Part shown: positions 1 to 8,644 of the stretch, piece by piece
Numbering within the stretch: the stretch's first letter is position 1
Layout: each line of letters begins with the position of its first letter
Source: Campylobacter concisus
GTDB lineage: Bacteria > Campylobacterota > Campylobacteria > Campylobacterales > Campylobacteraceae
Assembly: GCF_003048575.1 (NCBI RefSeq)
Contig: NZ_PIRZ01000006.1
Span: 1-64,000, forward strand
Length of the DNA stretch: 64,000 nucleotides
Reading direction: 5' to 3'
Notes under the pieces: model-generated
Databases searched by the model: none
Told to the model about the DNA's origin: nothing
What the model saw: the letters and a program-made list of their open reading frames with translations, nothing else
Program-made: the position numbers and the translations under genes

Positions 1-40
1 TTAAAAGGTCGTAAAAGGCTATTTAAAAATATATTTTTTA

Positions 41-117
41 CATTTAAAATGATAGTGAAGCAAATTTTATCCTTGTCCCGCTCTCATTTTAAATGTAAAA
101 TACTCTCATTTTAAATG
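41..117. repeat. Short CATTTTAAATG repeats
   Basis: An 11-bp AT-rich word occurs as CATTTAAAATG at 41-51 and as its near inverse CATTTTAAATG at 85-95 and 107-117. The last two sit in a 15-bp direct repeat, CTCTCATTTTAAATG, at 81-95 and 103-117. They lie in the gene-free stretch beyond the 3' end of the first minus-strand gene. No protein can be read through them. Their role is unknown; they could be regulatory sites for a gene to the left of the window. Confidence 0.5.
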
Positions 118-153
118 CGCGCGGATAGAATTTTACATAATGAAGTCAAGGAG

Positions 154-182
154 TTCATCTAAGGATTTTGTCCTTAGATGAA
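154..182. repeat. 12-bp inverted repeat (hairpin)
   Basis: TTCATCTAAGGA at 154-165 pairs perfectly with TCCTTAGATGAA at 171-182 across the 5-nt loop TTTTG. It lies just past the stop codon of the minus-strand small membrane protein, so it may end that transcript. No clean T-run follows on either strand, so a classic rho-independent terminator is not certain. Confidence 0.55.
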
Positions 183-185
183 AGA

Positions 186-413
186 TTAAGATTTTTTGAT
201 CGCTCTAACAGGAATAACAAATATTGCTGCGATCACATAAAAGGCAATACAAAAAACAGCCGCCATCATAAATATCTCACCGATATCATAAAAGCTTGAC
301 TCAAGCCTAAATGTATCCACGTAATTTATCGCAAACCATAATGCTACGCCAAGAGCGATAGCAAAAACGAAAAAACCCCAAGAAAACAAGAAATTTAATA
401 TCTTAGTTCCCAA
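186..413 (-). CDS. Small two-helix membrane protein, unknown function
   Basis: A 75-residue protein with two strongly hydrophobic segments, about residues 7-30 and 45-68, and a basic C-terminal tail ending KKS. It has no cysteines or recognisable motif beyond the membrane helices. It starts 17 bases after the cmeC stop codon on the same strand, so it is probably the last gene of the efflux operon transcript. The start ATG at 413 follows AAAAAGGAGAGAAATTGG-type purine-rich sequence. I do not recognise the family. An accessory role to the efflux pump is possible only by position. Confidence 0.6.
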   Translation of the reverse strand: MGTKILNFLFSWGFFVFAIALGVALWFAINYVDTFRLESSFYDIGEIFMMAAVFCIAFYVIAAIFVIPVRAIKKS

Positions 414-429
414 TTTCTCTCCTTTTTAA

Positions 430-1812
430 TTACTTTTCTAACTTAAAGCCGCCACCAAAAGCTCTATAAACTTCGACTGCGCTATCGACCTCATCAAGCT
501 TTGCTGAGACGTCTTGTAATTTTGCCTGAAGCAAATTTCTCTCCGCATCAAGAAGCTCTAAATGTCCAATATAGCCAGCATCATATTGCTCTTTAGCAAG
601 CGAGTAAATTCTTTGTTGGGATTTTAGCAAATTTTTCACTTGTTCCAAAGAAATTTTTGCATTTTGCCTTGAAACAAGCGCATCTCTTACTTCGCCAAGA
701 GCCGATTTTACCGCTGCTTCATAATTAACAGCGGCAATTTGTTTATTTGTTTTAGCCACTGCTACATTATTTTTTGTCCTACCAAAATCAAAAATTTTCT
801 GTGCTAAAGAGCCCCCTATGCTCCATGTATTGGCATTTCCAACAAAGATATTTTCAAAATCAATACTTGAAAAGCCAAAAAGTCCAGTCAGTGAAATGCT
901 TGGAAAATACTCAGCCCTTGCAACACCAACAAGAGCATTTGTAGCTTTTAAATCAGCCAGTGCCTTTGCCACGTCGCTTCTTCTTAGCAAAATTTCAGAG
1001 CTAATGCCAGCACTTATCTCGGGAGAAGCTGGTAAATTTTGTGAGCTAGCAACAGCTCCATTTAAAATTTCATTATTACCTTTACCAGTCAAGATGGCTA
1101 GTGAGGTGATAGCTTTTGACTTTGCATTTAATATAGAAGTAAGATTGGTCTTAGCGCTTTCTACTGCTGCCTTACTTTGCAAATAAGTCATCTCATTTAT
1201 GCTTCCAAGATCAAGCTGTGTTTTGCGAAGCGCTAGCGTGTCTTCATAAGTTTTTAAAGTCTCTCTTAGCACAGCTTCTTGCATATTTAATGAAACTAAC
1301 GCAAAGTAGCTTTTTGCAACACTTGAGCTGATACTTAGTCTCGCGCTATCGTAGTCAAATTTGGTTGCATTTAGGCTTTCTTCGGCTGCTGCTACATTAT
1401 TTCTTACTCTACCCCAAAGATCAATCTCGTAGTTTAATCCTAAATTTATATCTGATTTTCTATAACGAGTTTGTGGTTGTTTAGTATATGTTTCACCGCT
1501 ACTTTTTGCTTTTTCGTAGCCTACATTTAAATTTATACTAGGAAGCAAATCTGCCTCAGCTACGCCAAGACTTGCCTTTGCTTTCTCTAAATTTAAATAA
1601 GCAACACGTAAATTTGTATTTCTCTCAAGTGCATTTTCTACTAGAGAATTTAAATTTTCATCGTTAAATTCTCTCCACCAAAGATCCCTTATATCACTTG
1701 TCTCATAAGTGTAAGTAGATGTGAAATTTGTATCTACATTTGGCATATCTGGACGAAATGAGCAACCAGCCAAAAACGCCGCCGTTATAAGTATAAACGC
1801 CTTATTTTTCAT
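430..1812 (-). CDS. cmeC: Outer-membrane efflux channel lipoprotein CmeC
   Basis: TolC/OprM-family outer-membrane channel of a tripartite RND drug-efflux pump, 460 aa. The N-terminus MKNKAFILITAAFLAGCSF is a lipoprotein signal with the lipobox LAGC, so the protein should be lipid-anchored. Two OEP repeats follow, seen as the paired structure IDLWGRVRNN...YFALVSL and FDFGRTKNNVAVAK...LGEVRDALV. A longer open frame starts at 1845, but ATG 1812 is preferred: GGGAG lies nine bases upstream and the signal peptide begins there. It overlaps the end of cmeB by 11 bases, showing translational coupling. It is the third gene of cmeABC, in the order seen in C. jejuni. Confidence 0.93.
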   Translation of the reverse strand: MKNKAFILITAAFLAGCSFRPDMPNVDTNFTSTYTYETSDIRDLWWREFNDENLNSLVENALERNTNLRVAYLNLEKAKASLGVAEADLLPSINLNVGYEKAKSSGETYTKQPQTRYRKSDINLGLNYEIDLWGRVRNNVAAAEESLNATKFDYDSARLSISSSVAKSYFALVSLNMQEAVLRETLKTYEDTLALRKTQLDLGSINEMTYLQSKAAVESAKTNLTSILNAKSKAITSLAILTGKGNNEILNGAVASSQNLPASPEISAGISSEILLRRSDVAKALADLKATNALVGVARAEYFPSISLTGLFGFSSIDFENIFVGNANTWSIGGSLAQKIFDFGRTKNNVAVAKTNKQIAAVNYEAAVKSALGEVRDALVSRQNAKISLEQVKNLLKSQQRIYSLAKEQYDAGYIGHLELLDAERNLLQAKLQDVSAKLDEVDSAVEVYRAFGGGFKLEK

Positions 1813-4800
1813 CTTTTTTTGCTCCCTTTTTCCAGTATTTCTCATTTAAATTTTCAAGCAAATAGTAAAACATTGGCACAAAAAATATAGCTATCGTCGT
1901 AGAAGCGATCATACCACCAACCACGCCAGTTCCTAATGAGTGGCGAGATGCAGCGCCTGCGCCTGTGCTTATAACCATCGGGAAGACGCCTAGAGTAAAT
2001 GCGATTGATGTCATTACAATTGGTCTAAAGCGAAGTTTGGCTGCATTTATCGCTGAGTCAAATATACTCTTACCACTATCACGCTCTTGCATTGCAAACT
2101 CTACGATCAAAATGGCATTTTTAGCCGCTAGACCAATAAGCAACAAGAGTCCGATCTCAAAGTAGATGTCATTTGTTAGCCCTCTTATCCAAACTGCTAG
2201 CAATGAGCCAAATACCGCAAATGGTACGGCAGTGATGACCGCAAGTGGAATGAGCCATCTCTCGTACTGAGCAGCAAGGATGAGAAATACAAAGATCATA
2301 CCAAAGATAAAAGCAACCGTGCCTGTTCCTTGAGAATTTACCTCTTGATACGCAGTTCCTGCCCAGCTTATAGCGTAGTCCTCGCTGCTTAGCGTGTCAT
2401 TTACGACCTCTTGGATCGCCCTTATCGCATCACCTGATGTATAGCCAGTTTTTGGATCGCCCATGATCTTAGCCGATGGAAAGAGGTTAAATCTATCAAC
2501 AATGTCAGGTCCGATCGTTCTTGTAAGTGTTGCTACTGAATTTAGTGGCACCATGCCGCCATCATATGAGCGGACGAAAATTTTTCTTAGATCCTCAGGA
2601 TTATTTCTAAAACTTTCCTCAGCTCTTGCATATACTCGGTAAGATTTACCAGCAAGATTGAAGTCATTTATATAGTAAGAGCCAAAAGTAGCTGCTACCG
2701 TGCTAAAAATTTCGCTCTCACTTACGCCAAATAATTTAGCTTTTTCTTTATCAACTGTTATCTTAAACTGACGATAATTTGTCTCAAGCGTGGTTCTCAC
2801 ATTTGTTAGTTCAGGCCTTGCATTGGCTATTGCTGATACTTTTCTAGCGTCTACTTCTATCTCGTTGTAACTCTTGCCGCTTTTATTTTGTAGATACATC
2901 TCAAAGCCACCAGTCATTGAAAGACCCATGATAGGTGGTAAATTTACAACGAATGTCATTGAGTTTTTTGAGCCCCAAAGCATACCATTAAACTGGCCAG
3001 CTAATGTATCAGCTCCATTGTTAGCGCCTTTTCTCTCACTCCAATCTTTTAGCTTTATAAAGCTAACGGCTGAATTTTCCCTAAGCGAGCTAGCTAGTAT
3101 GTCATAACCTGCAAAAGCCATAGTGAACTCAACATTTGGATTGCTTAAAATGGCGTTGCTAATCGAGACTACTTCTTCTTTTGTCTTTAGCATATTTGTT
3201 GAAGGCGGAAGTGAGGTGATAACCATTAAAGCACCCTTGTCTTCTGAAGGCACAAGTCCTTTTGGCACAGCATCAAATAGCTTATAAGTGGCAAATCCTA
3301 AAATACCAATTACAATAAAGCTAATAATAATATGCCTTAAAATTTTAGCCACTCCAGCCGTAAAGAGTCTGGTGCTAAAGTCAAAGAAGTCGTTAAATTT
3401 CTGAACTATCCAAAATGGCTTGCTCTCTTGCTTCTTAAGCATAACCGCACAAAGTGCTGGCGTAAGAGTAAGAGCGACAAAGCCTGAGATACAAACAGAA
3501 ACAACAAGTGTCAACGCAAACTGCTTTTGTATGACGCCAACAAAGCCCTCCATAAATGAAACTGGCACGAAAACCGCGCAAAGCACGAGTACGATAGAGA
3601 TAACCGGAGTTTGCACCTCCTCCATCGCCTTAAATGTCGCGTCTTTTACGCTTATCTCTTTATCTTCATGCAAAATTCTCTCGACATTTTCTATGACGAT
3701 AATAGCGTCATCTACGACGATACCTATGGCTAGGATCAGGGCAAAAAGTGTGATCAAATTTATACTAAAGCCCATCACATAAAGTCCGCCAAATGTACCT
3801 ATGATAGATACTGGCACGGCAAGCATCGGAATGATAGTCGCCCGAAAACTTTTTAAGAAAAAGTACATTACGATTAAGACGAGTACCATCGCTTCAATAA
3901 AAGTTTTTATAACCTCATCAATTGAAACATCTATAAATTCTGTTGGATTGTAAGCTATGGTGTGCTCTAGGCCAACAGGATAAGTTTTCTTTAGCTCTTC
4001 AAGCTTTGCTTTGACAGCTTCAGCAGTTGCAAGTGCGTTTGCGTCGTTTTGTAAAAATAGCAAAAGAGGAATAGCCGGTTTGCCGTTTAACATCGCATCG
4101 TTAGCATAGCTAGCTGCTCCAAGCTCTATGGTAGCTACATCTTTTAGCTTCAACACTGATCCATCGGAACTTTTAATTATTATATCGCCAAACTGGGCTG
4201 CATTTTTAAGACGACCATCGGTACGAACAGAATAAACATAAGGATTACCACCATCCGATGGCTGTTCGCCTATCTTGCCAGCGGCATATTGTGAGTTTTG
4301 AATTTTTACTTGAGAAATGACGTCGCTTGGAGTTAGTTTAAAATGAGCTAGTCTATCTGGCTTTAGCCAAATTCTCATAGAATACTCTTTAGTACCTATC
4401 AATACTGTATCACCGATACCACTAACCCTTTTTATCTCATCAGCAATATTTAAATTTACATAGTTATATAGTTCGATCAAATCCATATTTGGATTTGTAA
4501 AGCCAACAGCTTGAAGGATCGAGCCACTTCTTTCGCGAACCGTTACGCCCATATTTTGCACTTCTTGAGGCAGCCTTGAAAGAGCAGCTTGCACGCGGTT
4601 ATTTACGTCGATTGTAGCTTGTTTTGACGATGAGCCGATCTTAAAATATACGCTTATATTCATAGTACCTGCTGAGCTTGAGGTACTTTGCATATATAAC
4701 ATATTTTCAACGCCATTTATCTGGTCTTCAATCGCACTTGCGACTGAGTCGGCGATAGTCTGTGCATCAGCACCGCTATATGTCGCACTTACAGAGACAG

Positions 4801-4927
4801 TAGGTGGAGTAAGACTTGGATACTCCTCTATAGGAAGCCCCTTGATACCCATAAAACCTGCTATAACTATGATGATAGATATAACAGTTGCAAATATCGG
4901 GCGGTTTATAAAAAATCTTGAAAACAT
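1802..4927 (-). CDS. cmeB: RND multidrug efflux inner-membrane transporter CmeB
   Basis: A full-length 1041-aa HAE1-type RND transporter (AcrB/MexB family). It exports drugs, bile salts and detergents from the inner membrane and periplasm using the proton gradient. The N-terminus MFSRFFINRPIFATVISI is typical of the family. The proton-relay aspartate pair sits in AIGIVVDDAIIVIENVERI (TM4), and the second-half lysine helix in GLAAKNAILIVEFA (TM10). The PVSFMEGFVG and GVFPM signatures are present, giving twelve membrane helices and two large periplasmic loops. It ends inside the start of cmeC and begins 10 bases after cmeA. Function is assigned from family and gene order. Confidence 0.95.
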   Translation of the reverse strand: MFSRFFINRPIFATVISIIIVIAGFMGIKGLPIEEYPSLTPPTVSVSATYSGADAQTIADSVASAIEDQINGVENMLYMQSTSSSAGTMNISVYFKIGSSSKQATIDVNNRVQAALSRLPQEVQNMGVTVRERSGSILQAVGFTNPNMDLIELYNYVNLNIADEIKRVSGIGDTVLIGTKEYSMRIWLKPDRLAHFKLTPSDVISQVKIQNSQYAAGKIGEQPSDGGNPYVYSVRTDGRLKNAAQFGDIIIKSSDGSVLKLKDVATIELGAASYANDAMLNGKPAIPLLLFLQNDANALATAEAVKAKLEELKKTYPVGLEHTIAYNPTEFIDVSIDEVIKTFIEAMVLVLIVMYFFLKSFRATIIPMLAVPVSIIGTFGGLYVMGFSINLITLFALILAIGIVVDDAIIVIENVERILHEDKEISVKDATFKAMEEVQTPVISIVLVLCAVFVPVSFMEGFVGVIQKQFALTLVVSVCISGFVALTLTPALCAVMLKKQESKPFWIVQKFNDFFDFSTRLFTAGVAKILRHIIISFIVIGILGFATYKLFDAVPKGLVPSEDKGALMVITSLPPSTNMLKTKEEVVSISNAILSNPNVEFTMAFAGYDILASSLRENSAVSFIKLKDWSERKGANNGADTLAGQFNGMLWGSKNSMTFVVNLPPIMGLSMTGGFEMYLQNKSGKSYNEIEVDARKVSAIANARPELTNVRTTLETNYRQFKITVDKEKAKLFGVSESEIFSTVAATFGSYYINDFNLAGKSYRVYARAEESFRNNPEDLRKIFVRSYDGGMVPLNSVATLTRTIGPDIVDRFNLFPSAKIMGDPKTGYTSGDAIRAIQEVVNDTLSSEDYAISWAGTAYQEVNSQGTGTVAFIFGMIFVFLILAAQYERWLIPLAVITAVPFAVFGSLLAVWIRGLTNDIYFEIGLLLLIGLAAKNAILIVEFAMQERDSGKSIFDSAINAAKLRFRPIVMTSIAFTLGVFPMVISTGAGAASRHSLGTGVVGGMIASTTIAIFFVPMFYYLLENLNEKYWKKGAKKDEK

Positions 4928-4937
4928 CTATCTGCCT

Positions 4938-6098
4938 TTACTTGCTACTTGTAGCGTTTGCATCTTTGCCGTTTATAAATTCCGCACTTAGGTCTTTATC
5001 AGTTTCAACTGGTGCACCAACTCCGATTTTAAGGAAGTTATTAACGATTATCTTATCGCCATCTTCAAGACCTTCAGTGACTGCTACCATATTTTTTGTT
5101 TGATATCCTGTTTTTACATTTTTTTGGCTTACTTTGCCATCTTTTACGACTAAAACATAAGAGTTTGTAGCACTTTGTTGAAGAGCAACTTGTGGGATGT
5201 TAAAGGCATTTTTTTGCACAAATCCACTCATCTTTATATGACCAAACGCACCTGGTAAAATTTTACCCTCACTGTTATCAAAGCTAGCCTTTGCTAAAAC
5301 GCTGCCAGTTGCAGTATTTACGACATTATCTATAAAATTTACTTTACCATTAAAATTTTCGCCATTGACACTTAACACAGTGTCACTATTTAGCTGTTGC
5401 CATGAGCCGTTATCCAAATTTGTCTTTCTAGTTAGATTATCCACATCAGCGATATAAAATTCTGCTTCAATAGGATTTATTTTTGTAAGTCTTACAAGTT
5501 TTGTTTGGTTTGCTATGACAAGCGAACCAACATCTACTTGATTATCACCCACTACGCCGTCAAATGGCGCTGTAATAGTCGTGTATCCTAGATCTATTTT
5601 TGCATTTTTTAAATTTGCTTTTGCGCTTACTAAATTTGCATTTGCGATGTCGTAAGCTGCAACGGCTGCGTCGTAGTCTTTTTGAGAAACTGCATTTTTC
5701 TTATAAAGGGCAGAAATTCTTTTAAACTCAGTCTCAGCATTTTTCAAATTTGCATTTGCTACGCCAACAGAGGCATCAAGTGAGTCAAAGCTAGCTTGAT
5801 ATTTTTCTGGATCTATCAAAAATAACTTATCGCCCGCTTTTACTTTGCTTCCCGGCTTGAAAAACTGCTTTATGATAGTTCCGCCAACTTTTGGATAGAT
5901 GATGACATCTTGACTACTTGTAACTGTTGCGGTGTAATCAAAACTAATAGGTATGTCTGTTTTTTGTGCGGTAAAAATATCCACATGAGATAGTGGCATC
6001 TGGTGACCTGCTGCCGCTTTATTCTCTTTATTTTCAAAACAACCACTTAGAAATAAAACTGTAACCGAAAGCACAAGAGCACTTTTAAAATTTGCCAT
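4938..6098 (-). CDS. cmeA: RND efflux periplasmic adaptor CmeA
   Basis: Membrane-fusion protein of the CmeABC pump, 386 aa. The lipoprotein signal ends in LFLSGC, so the protein is anchored to the inner membrane by lipid. Its lipoyl half-motifs (PKVGGTIIKQFFKPGSKVKAGDKLF and, after the hairpin, TTITAPFDGVVGD) flank an alpha-helical coiled-coil hairpin at about residues 100-165. The RLTKINPIEAEFYI and QVALQQSATNSYVLV segments are the beta-barrel and membrane-proximal domains. The start ATG 6098 has AAGAGAGG just upstream. It is the first gene of the operon, behind the operator at 6143-6158. Confidence 0.94.
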   Translation of the reverse strand: MANFKSALVLSVTVLFLSGCFENKENKAAAGHQMPLSHVDIFTAQKTDIPISFDYTATVTSSQDVIIYPKVGGTIIKQFFKPGSKVKAGDKLFLIDPEKYQASFDSLDASVGVANANLKNAETEFKRISALYKKNAVSQKDYDAAVAAYDIANANLVSAKANLKNAKIDLGYTTITAPFDGVVGDNQVDVGSLVIANQTKLVRLTKINPIEAEFYIADVDNLTRKTNLDNGSWQQLNSDTVLSVNGENFNGKVNFIDNVVNTATGSVLAKASFDNSEGKILPGAFGHIKMSGFVQKNAFNIPQVALQQSATNSYVLVVKDGKVSQKNVKTGYQTKNMVAVTEGLEDGDKIIVNNFLKIGVGAPVETDKDLSAEFINGKDANATSSK

Positions 6099-6127
6099 AA
6101 AAACCTCTCTTAATTTTAAATTTTAAT

Positions 6128-6158
6128 ATCATATTTAGTTTTTGTAATAATTGTTACA
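6128..6158 (-). promoter_or_regulatory. cmeABC promoter with CmeR-type operator
   Basis: The 16-bp inverted repeat TGTAATAATTGTTACA at 6143-6158 lies between cmeA and the repressor gene. The symmetry extends to TTTTTGTAA and TTACAAAAA (6139-6147 and 6154-6162). From memory, the C. jejuni CmeR site is TGTAATAAATATTACA, with almost the same arms and length. On the minus strand a TATGAT -10 candidate (6128-6133) follows the operator at a distance that places the operator over the -35 region, as expected for repression. This is a strong call for the operator and a moderate one for the -10. Confidence 0.75.
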
Positions 6159-6206
6159 AAAATTTAAAGTTCTCGATTCTATTAGAAAACAAATAAAAAG
6201 TCAATT

Positions 6207-6834
6207 TTATTTTTTACTAATTCCATTCAAAAACAACTCAACACACAAGCCAACATGCTTTTTACGTTTTTTTTCACTAAGCTTTGGTTCTTCATTTATC
6301 AAAAGCGAATCGTAGTAATAAGCCCCAATCACACTTTGTATAAAGTACTTCGCAGCAAATTTGGCTGAAAATTTTGGATCAAGTTTGGCTTTTACCTCAT
6401 CTCTTTCAAAGAAATTTATAAGCACAAGATCGATCTTTTTTAAAATTTGATCCAAAAACGTCTTACCAAGTTTGCCACCATTTTTAGAACCCTCACTCAT
6501 CATTATCCTACCAAGAGAGATATGCCTTTTGCTGCAAGTAATAGAAAATATTATGGTTGCAAATTTGGTTAAAAATTCCTCCAAGCTGTGAGAAATTTTA
6601 AGATCTATCTTCTCATCGATCTCTTTTATAAGGCTATCTATACTCTTGTTCAATGATCGCCTCAAAAAGCCCCTCTTTGTTCTCAAAAAATGTATAAATG
6701 CTAGAAAGCGATCCGCCACTTATCGCTACGATGTCACTTAAGCTTGTCTTTTCGTATCCTTTTTCTAAAAATAGCTCAAGTGCTGTTTTTACGATAAGTT
6801 CGTATCTTTTTTTACCCTTTTCTGAGATCGCCAT
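6207..6834 (-). pseudogene. cmeR: cmeR-like TetR repressor, frameshifted
   Basis: The N-terminal 66-residue frame (6634-6834) is a TetR DNA-binding domain: KTALELFLEKGYEKTSLSDI...SLSSIYTFFENKEGLFEAIIEQ. It ends at a TAG at 6634-6636. The ligand-binding half continues in another frame (SIDSLIKEIDEKIDLKISHS ... LFLNGISKK, stop 6207). The two join smoothly if one base is removed near 6643-6646, in CAAGAGTATAG, giving ...IIEQSIDSLIKE.... There is no homopolymer run at the site, so slippage-type phase variation is not obvious. Position next to cmeABC matches CmeR. As written, no full-length repressor can be made; a sequencing error is the main alternative. Confidence 0.8.
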
Positions 6835-6864
6835 CTTGCTTCCTATTAAATTTTTGCCATTTTA

Positions 6865-8190
6865 TCATCTTTTAGGATAGATAAAAGTACTTTGCCTTTG
6901 CACGCTGACAGCTGGCTCATCAGTGGCATAGGCTTTGATATTTATATGTTTTAAAAGATCTTTATCGCTTAAATTTTCATTTTTTGATTTTAGCGTGACG
7001 ATTACTCGTTGCTTTGCACCAGCTTTTAATATAAATGGCTTATTTGGACGAGAAATTTCTATATTCTTATCATCTACTTCAAAGTAAAAGGCGTGCTCTT
7101 TATTTTGTGTGTTTTGCACCAAAAATACGTAAGAATTTTCGACTTCATTTTCGCCTAAAATTTTATAAAGCTCGCTTGTTCTATTTATGTTTAAAAGCAT
7201 ACTTTCTTTTTTGCCACTCATCAATACCCCAGCTGTTAAGACAATGCCCAAAATGACAAGATAAGCAACCGTTCTAAAGCGTAAAATTTTGACTCTTTTT
7301 TGCTCTTTTATAGAATTTATACTTCTCCACTCAATAAGCGAACTTTCATCAAAATGCTTCATCACTTTAGCGCAAGCATCGCTACACTCTAGACAATTTA
7401 TACATTCAAGCTGCATACCTTTTCTTATATCAATGTGCGTCGGACATATTCTCACGCATGCTTCACATCCCGTGCACAGCGCGCCCTCTTCTTTCGGTTT
7501 TTTAAATTTCTCTTTTCCGTTATAGATTATGCCGCCTCTTTTTTGATTGTAAATAACTTGGATAGTGTCGTTATCAAACATCACTGATTGCACCCTAGCG
7601 TAAGGACAAACATAAATGCAAAAATTTTCTTTTAAAATAATGACATCATAAACTAACCAAATAGCGACAACAAGCCAAAATGCAAACAAAACTCCATGTT
7701 CGCTTGGCTCTTTTAAATAAGCGAAAAAATCAAGCGGTGGCACAAAATACCATAAAAAATTTGCCGAAATAATAAGAGCTAAAATACACCAAATTCCAAC
7801 TGCTAAAGCACGCTTTAAAATTTGTCCTTTTGGCTCATTCTGCTTATTTTGTATATTTTTTCTGATCTTTAAAATTTTAGTTTGCAAAAGGTCACGAAAT
7901 ATCGTTCTAAAAATAGTTTGCGGACAGCTCCAGCCACACCAAACACGCCCTGCAAGTGTCGTTAGAAAAAATATACTTAAGAACAAAATGATAAACAAAA
8001 ATGGCAACAAATAAAGCTCTTGCATATCAAATTTTGTAAAAAAGAGATCAACTCTACTTTTATCAAAACTTAGCAAAAATAGCTGCGCATCATTTACTCT
8101 GATAAATGGTAAAACAAAGACAAATAGCGTGATACAGGCGAAAAAAATGTAACGCTTCTTGGCGTAGCTAAGATGAAAATTCTTTGACAT
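6865..8190 (-). CDS. ccoG: Cytochrome c oxidase accessory protein CcoG (4Fe-4S membrane protein)
   Basis: A 441-aa member of the CcoG/RdxA/FixG family, needed for assembly of cbb3-type cytochrome oxidase. It is thought to act as a membrane-bound copper-reducing ferredoxin-like protein. Membrane helices lie at about residues 14-33, 58-80, 130-150, 165-185 and 302-322. The GRVWCGWSCPQTIF motif follows helix 2. Two 4Fe-4S motifs are visible, LCTGCEACVRICP and LECINCLECSDACAK, and the C-terminal region is an Ig-like periplasmic domain. It lies upstream of the cmeR remnant on the same strand and diverges from rpsU, the C. jejuni order. Confidence 0.92.
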   Translation of the reverse strand: MSKNFHLSYAKKRYIFFACITLFVFVLPFIRVNDAQLFLLSFDKSRVDLFFTKFDMQELYLLPFLFIILFLSIFFLTTLAGRVWCGWSCPQTIFRTIFRDLLQTKILKIRKNIQNKQNEPKGQILKRALAVGIWCILALIISANFLWYFVPPLDFFAYLKEPSEHGVLFAFWLVVAIWLVYDVIILKENFCIYVCPYARVQSVMFDNDTIQVIYNQKRGGIIYNGKEKFKKPKEEGALCTGCEACVRICPTHIDIRKGMQLECINCLECSDACAKVMKHFDESSLIEWRSINSIKEQKRVKILRFRTVAYLVILGIVLTAGVLMSGKKESMLLNINRTSELYKILGENEVENSYVFLVQNTQNKEHAFYFEVDDKNIEISRPNKPFILKAGAKQRVIVTLKSKNENLSDKDLLKHINIKAYATDEPAVSVQRQSTFIYPKR

Positions 8191-8287
8191 AATAAGCCTT
8201 TTTTGAAATTTTATGATTATAAAGCTTATGGCATTAAAAGAGTTTTAAAAAAAAATAGTTAAAAGCTTAAATTTATGAAAATTAAAC

Positions 8288-8293
8288 TATACT
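8288..8293 (+). promoter_or_regulatory. Probable rpsU -10 element
   Basis: TATACT lies 36 bases before the rpsU start codon in the divergent ccoG-rpsU gap, preceded by T/A-rich tracts. Campylobacter sigma-70 promoters usually have a good -10 and a weak -35, which fits. No convincing -35 hexamer is seen. Confidence 0.45.
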
Positions 8294-8328
8294 CACGGCT
8301 TATTTTAATCTGAAAGGTGGTGAGGACG

Positions 8329-8541
8329 TTGCCTGGTATTAAGGTACATCCTAACGAGTCATTTGACGAGGGTTACAGAAAGTTTAAGAAACAAACTGAC
8401 CGTAACTTAGTAGTAACTGAAGCAAGAGCTAGACGCTTCTTTGAGCCTAAAACTGAGATCCGCAAGAAACAAAAAATTGCTGCTCGCAAGAAAATGCTTA
8501 AACGCCTTTATATGCTTAGACGCTACGAGTCAAGACTCTAA
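8329..8541 (+). CDS. rpsU: 30S ribosomal protein S21
   Basis: A 70-aa small-subunit protein beginning [19 protein letters not shown] and ending in the basic tail [15 protein letters not shown], the usual length and sequence for epsilonproteobacterial S21. The true start is the TTG at 8329. The open frame reaches a GTG at 8317, but that would add MVRT to a strongly conserved N-terminus. GGTGGTGAGG lies just before the TTG. It stands alone, with its own promoter candidate and a terminator hairpin at 8549-8573. Confidence 0.95.
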   Translation: MPGIKVHPNESFDEGYRKFKKQTDRNLVVTEARARRFFEPKTEIRKKQKIAARKKMLKRLYMLRRYESRL

Positions 8542-8548
8542 AACCAAG

Positions 8549-8573
8549 ACAAAGAGGGCTTTGCTCTCTTTGT
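8549..8573 (+). terminator. Rho-independent terminator after rpsU
   Basis: The stem ACAAAGAGGGC (8549-8559) pairs with GCTCTCTTTGT (8563-8573) across a TTT loop, with one G-T pair, followed by TTTAACTC. It lies 7 bases beyond the rpsU stop codon. Confidence 0.75.
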
Positions 8574-8644
8574 TTAACTCTTCTTTTAGCCTTATTTTTT
8601 TATAATCAAAGCAAATTTTTTATTTTATTTTAAACGGAAATTCG

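Noticed and set aside
6207-6719. Separate 170-aa gene starting at 6719
   Set aside because: Its first part is out-of-frame TetR DNA-binding sequence. Only the part after the shift matches the family, so it belongs to the broken cmeR.
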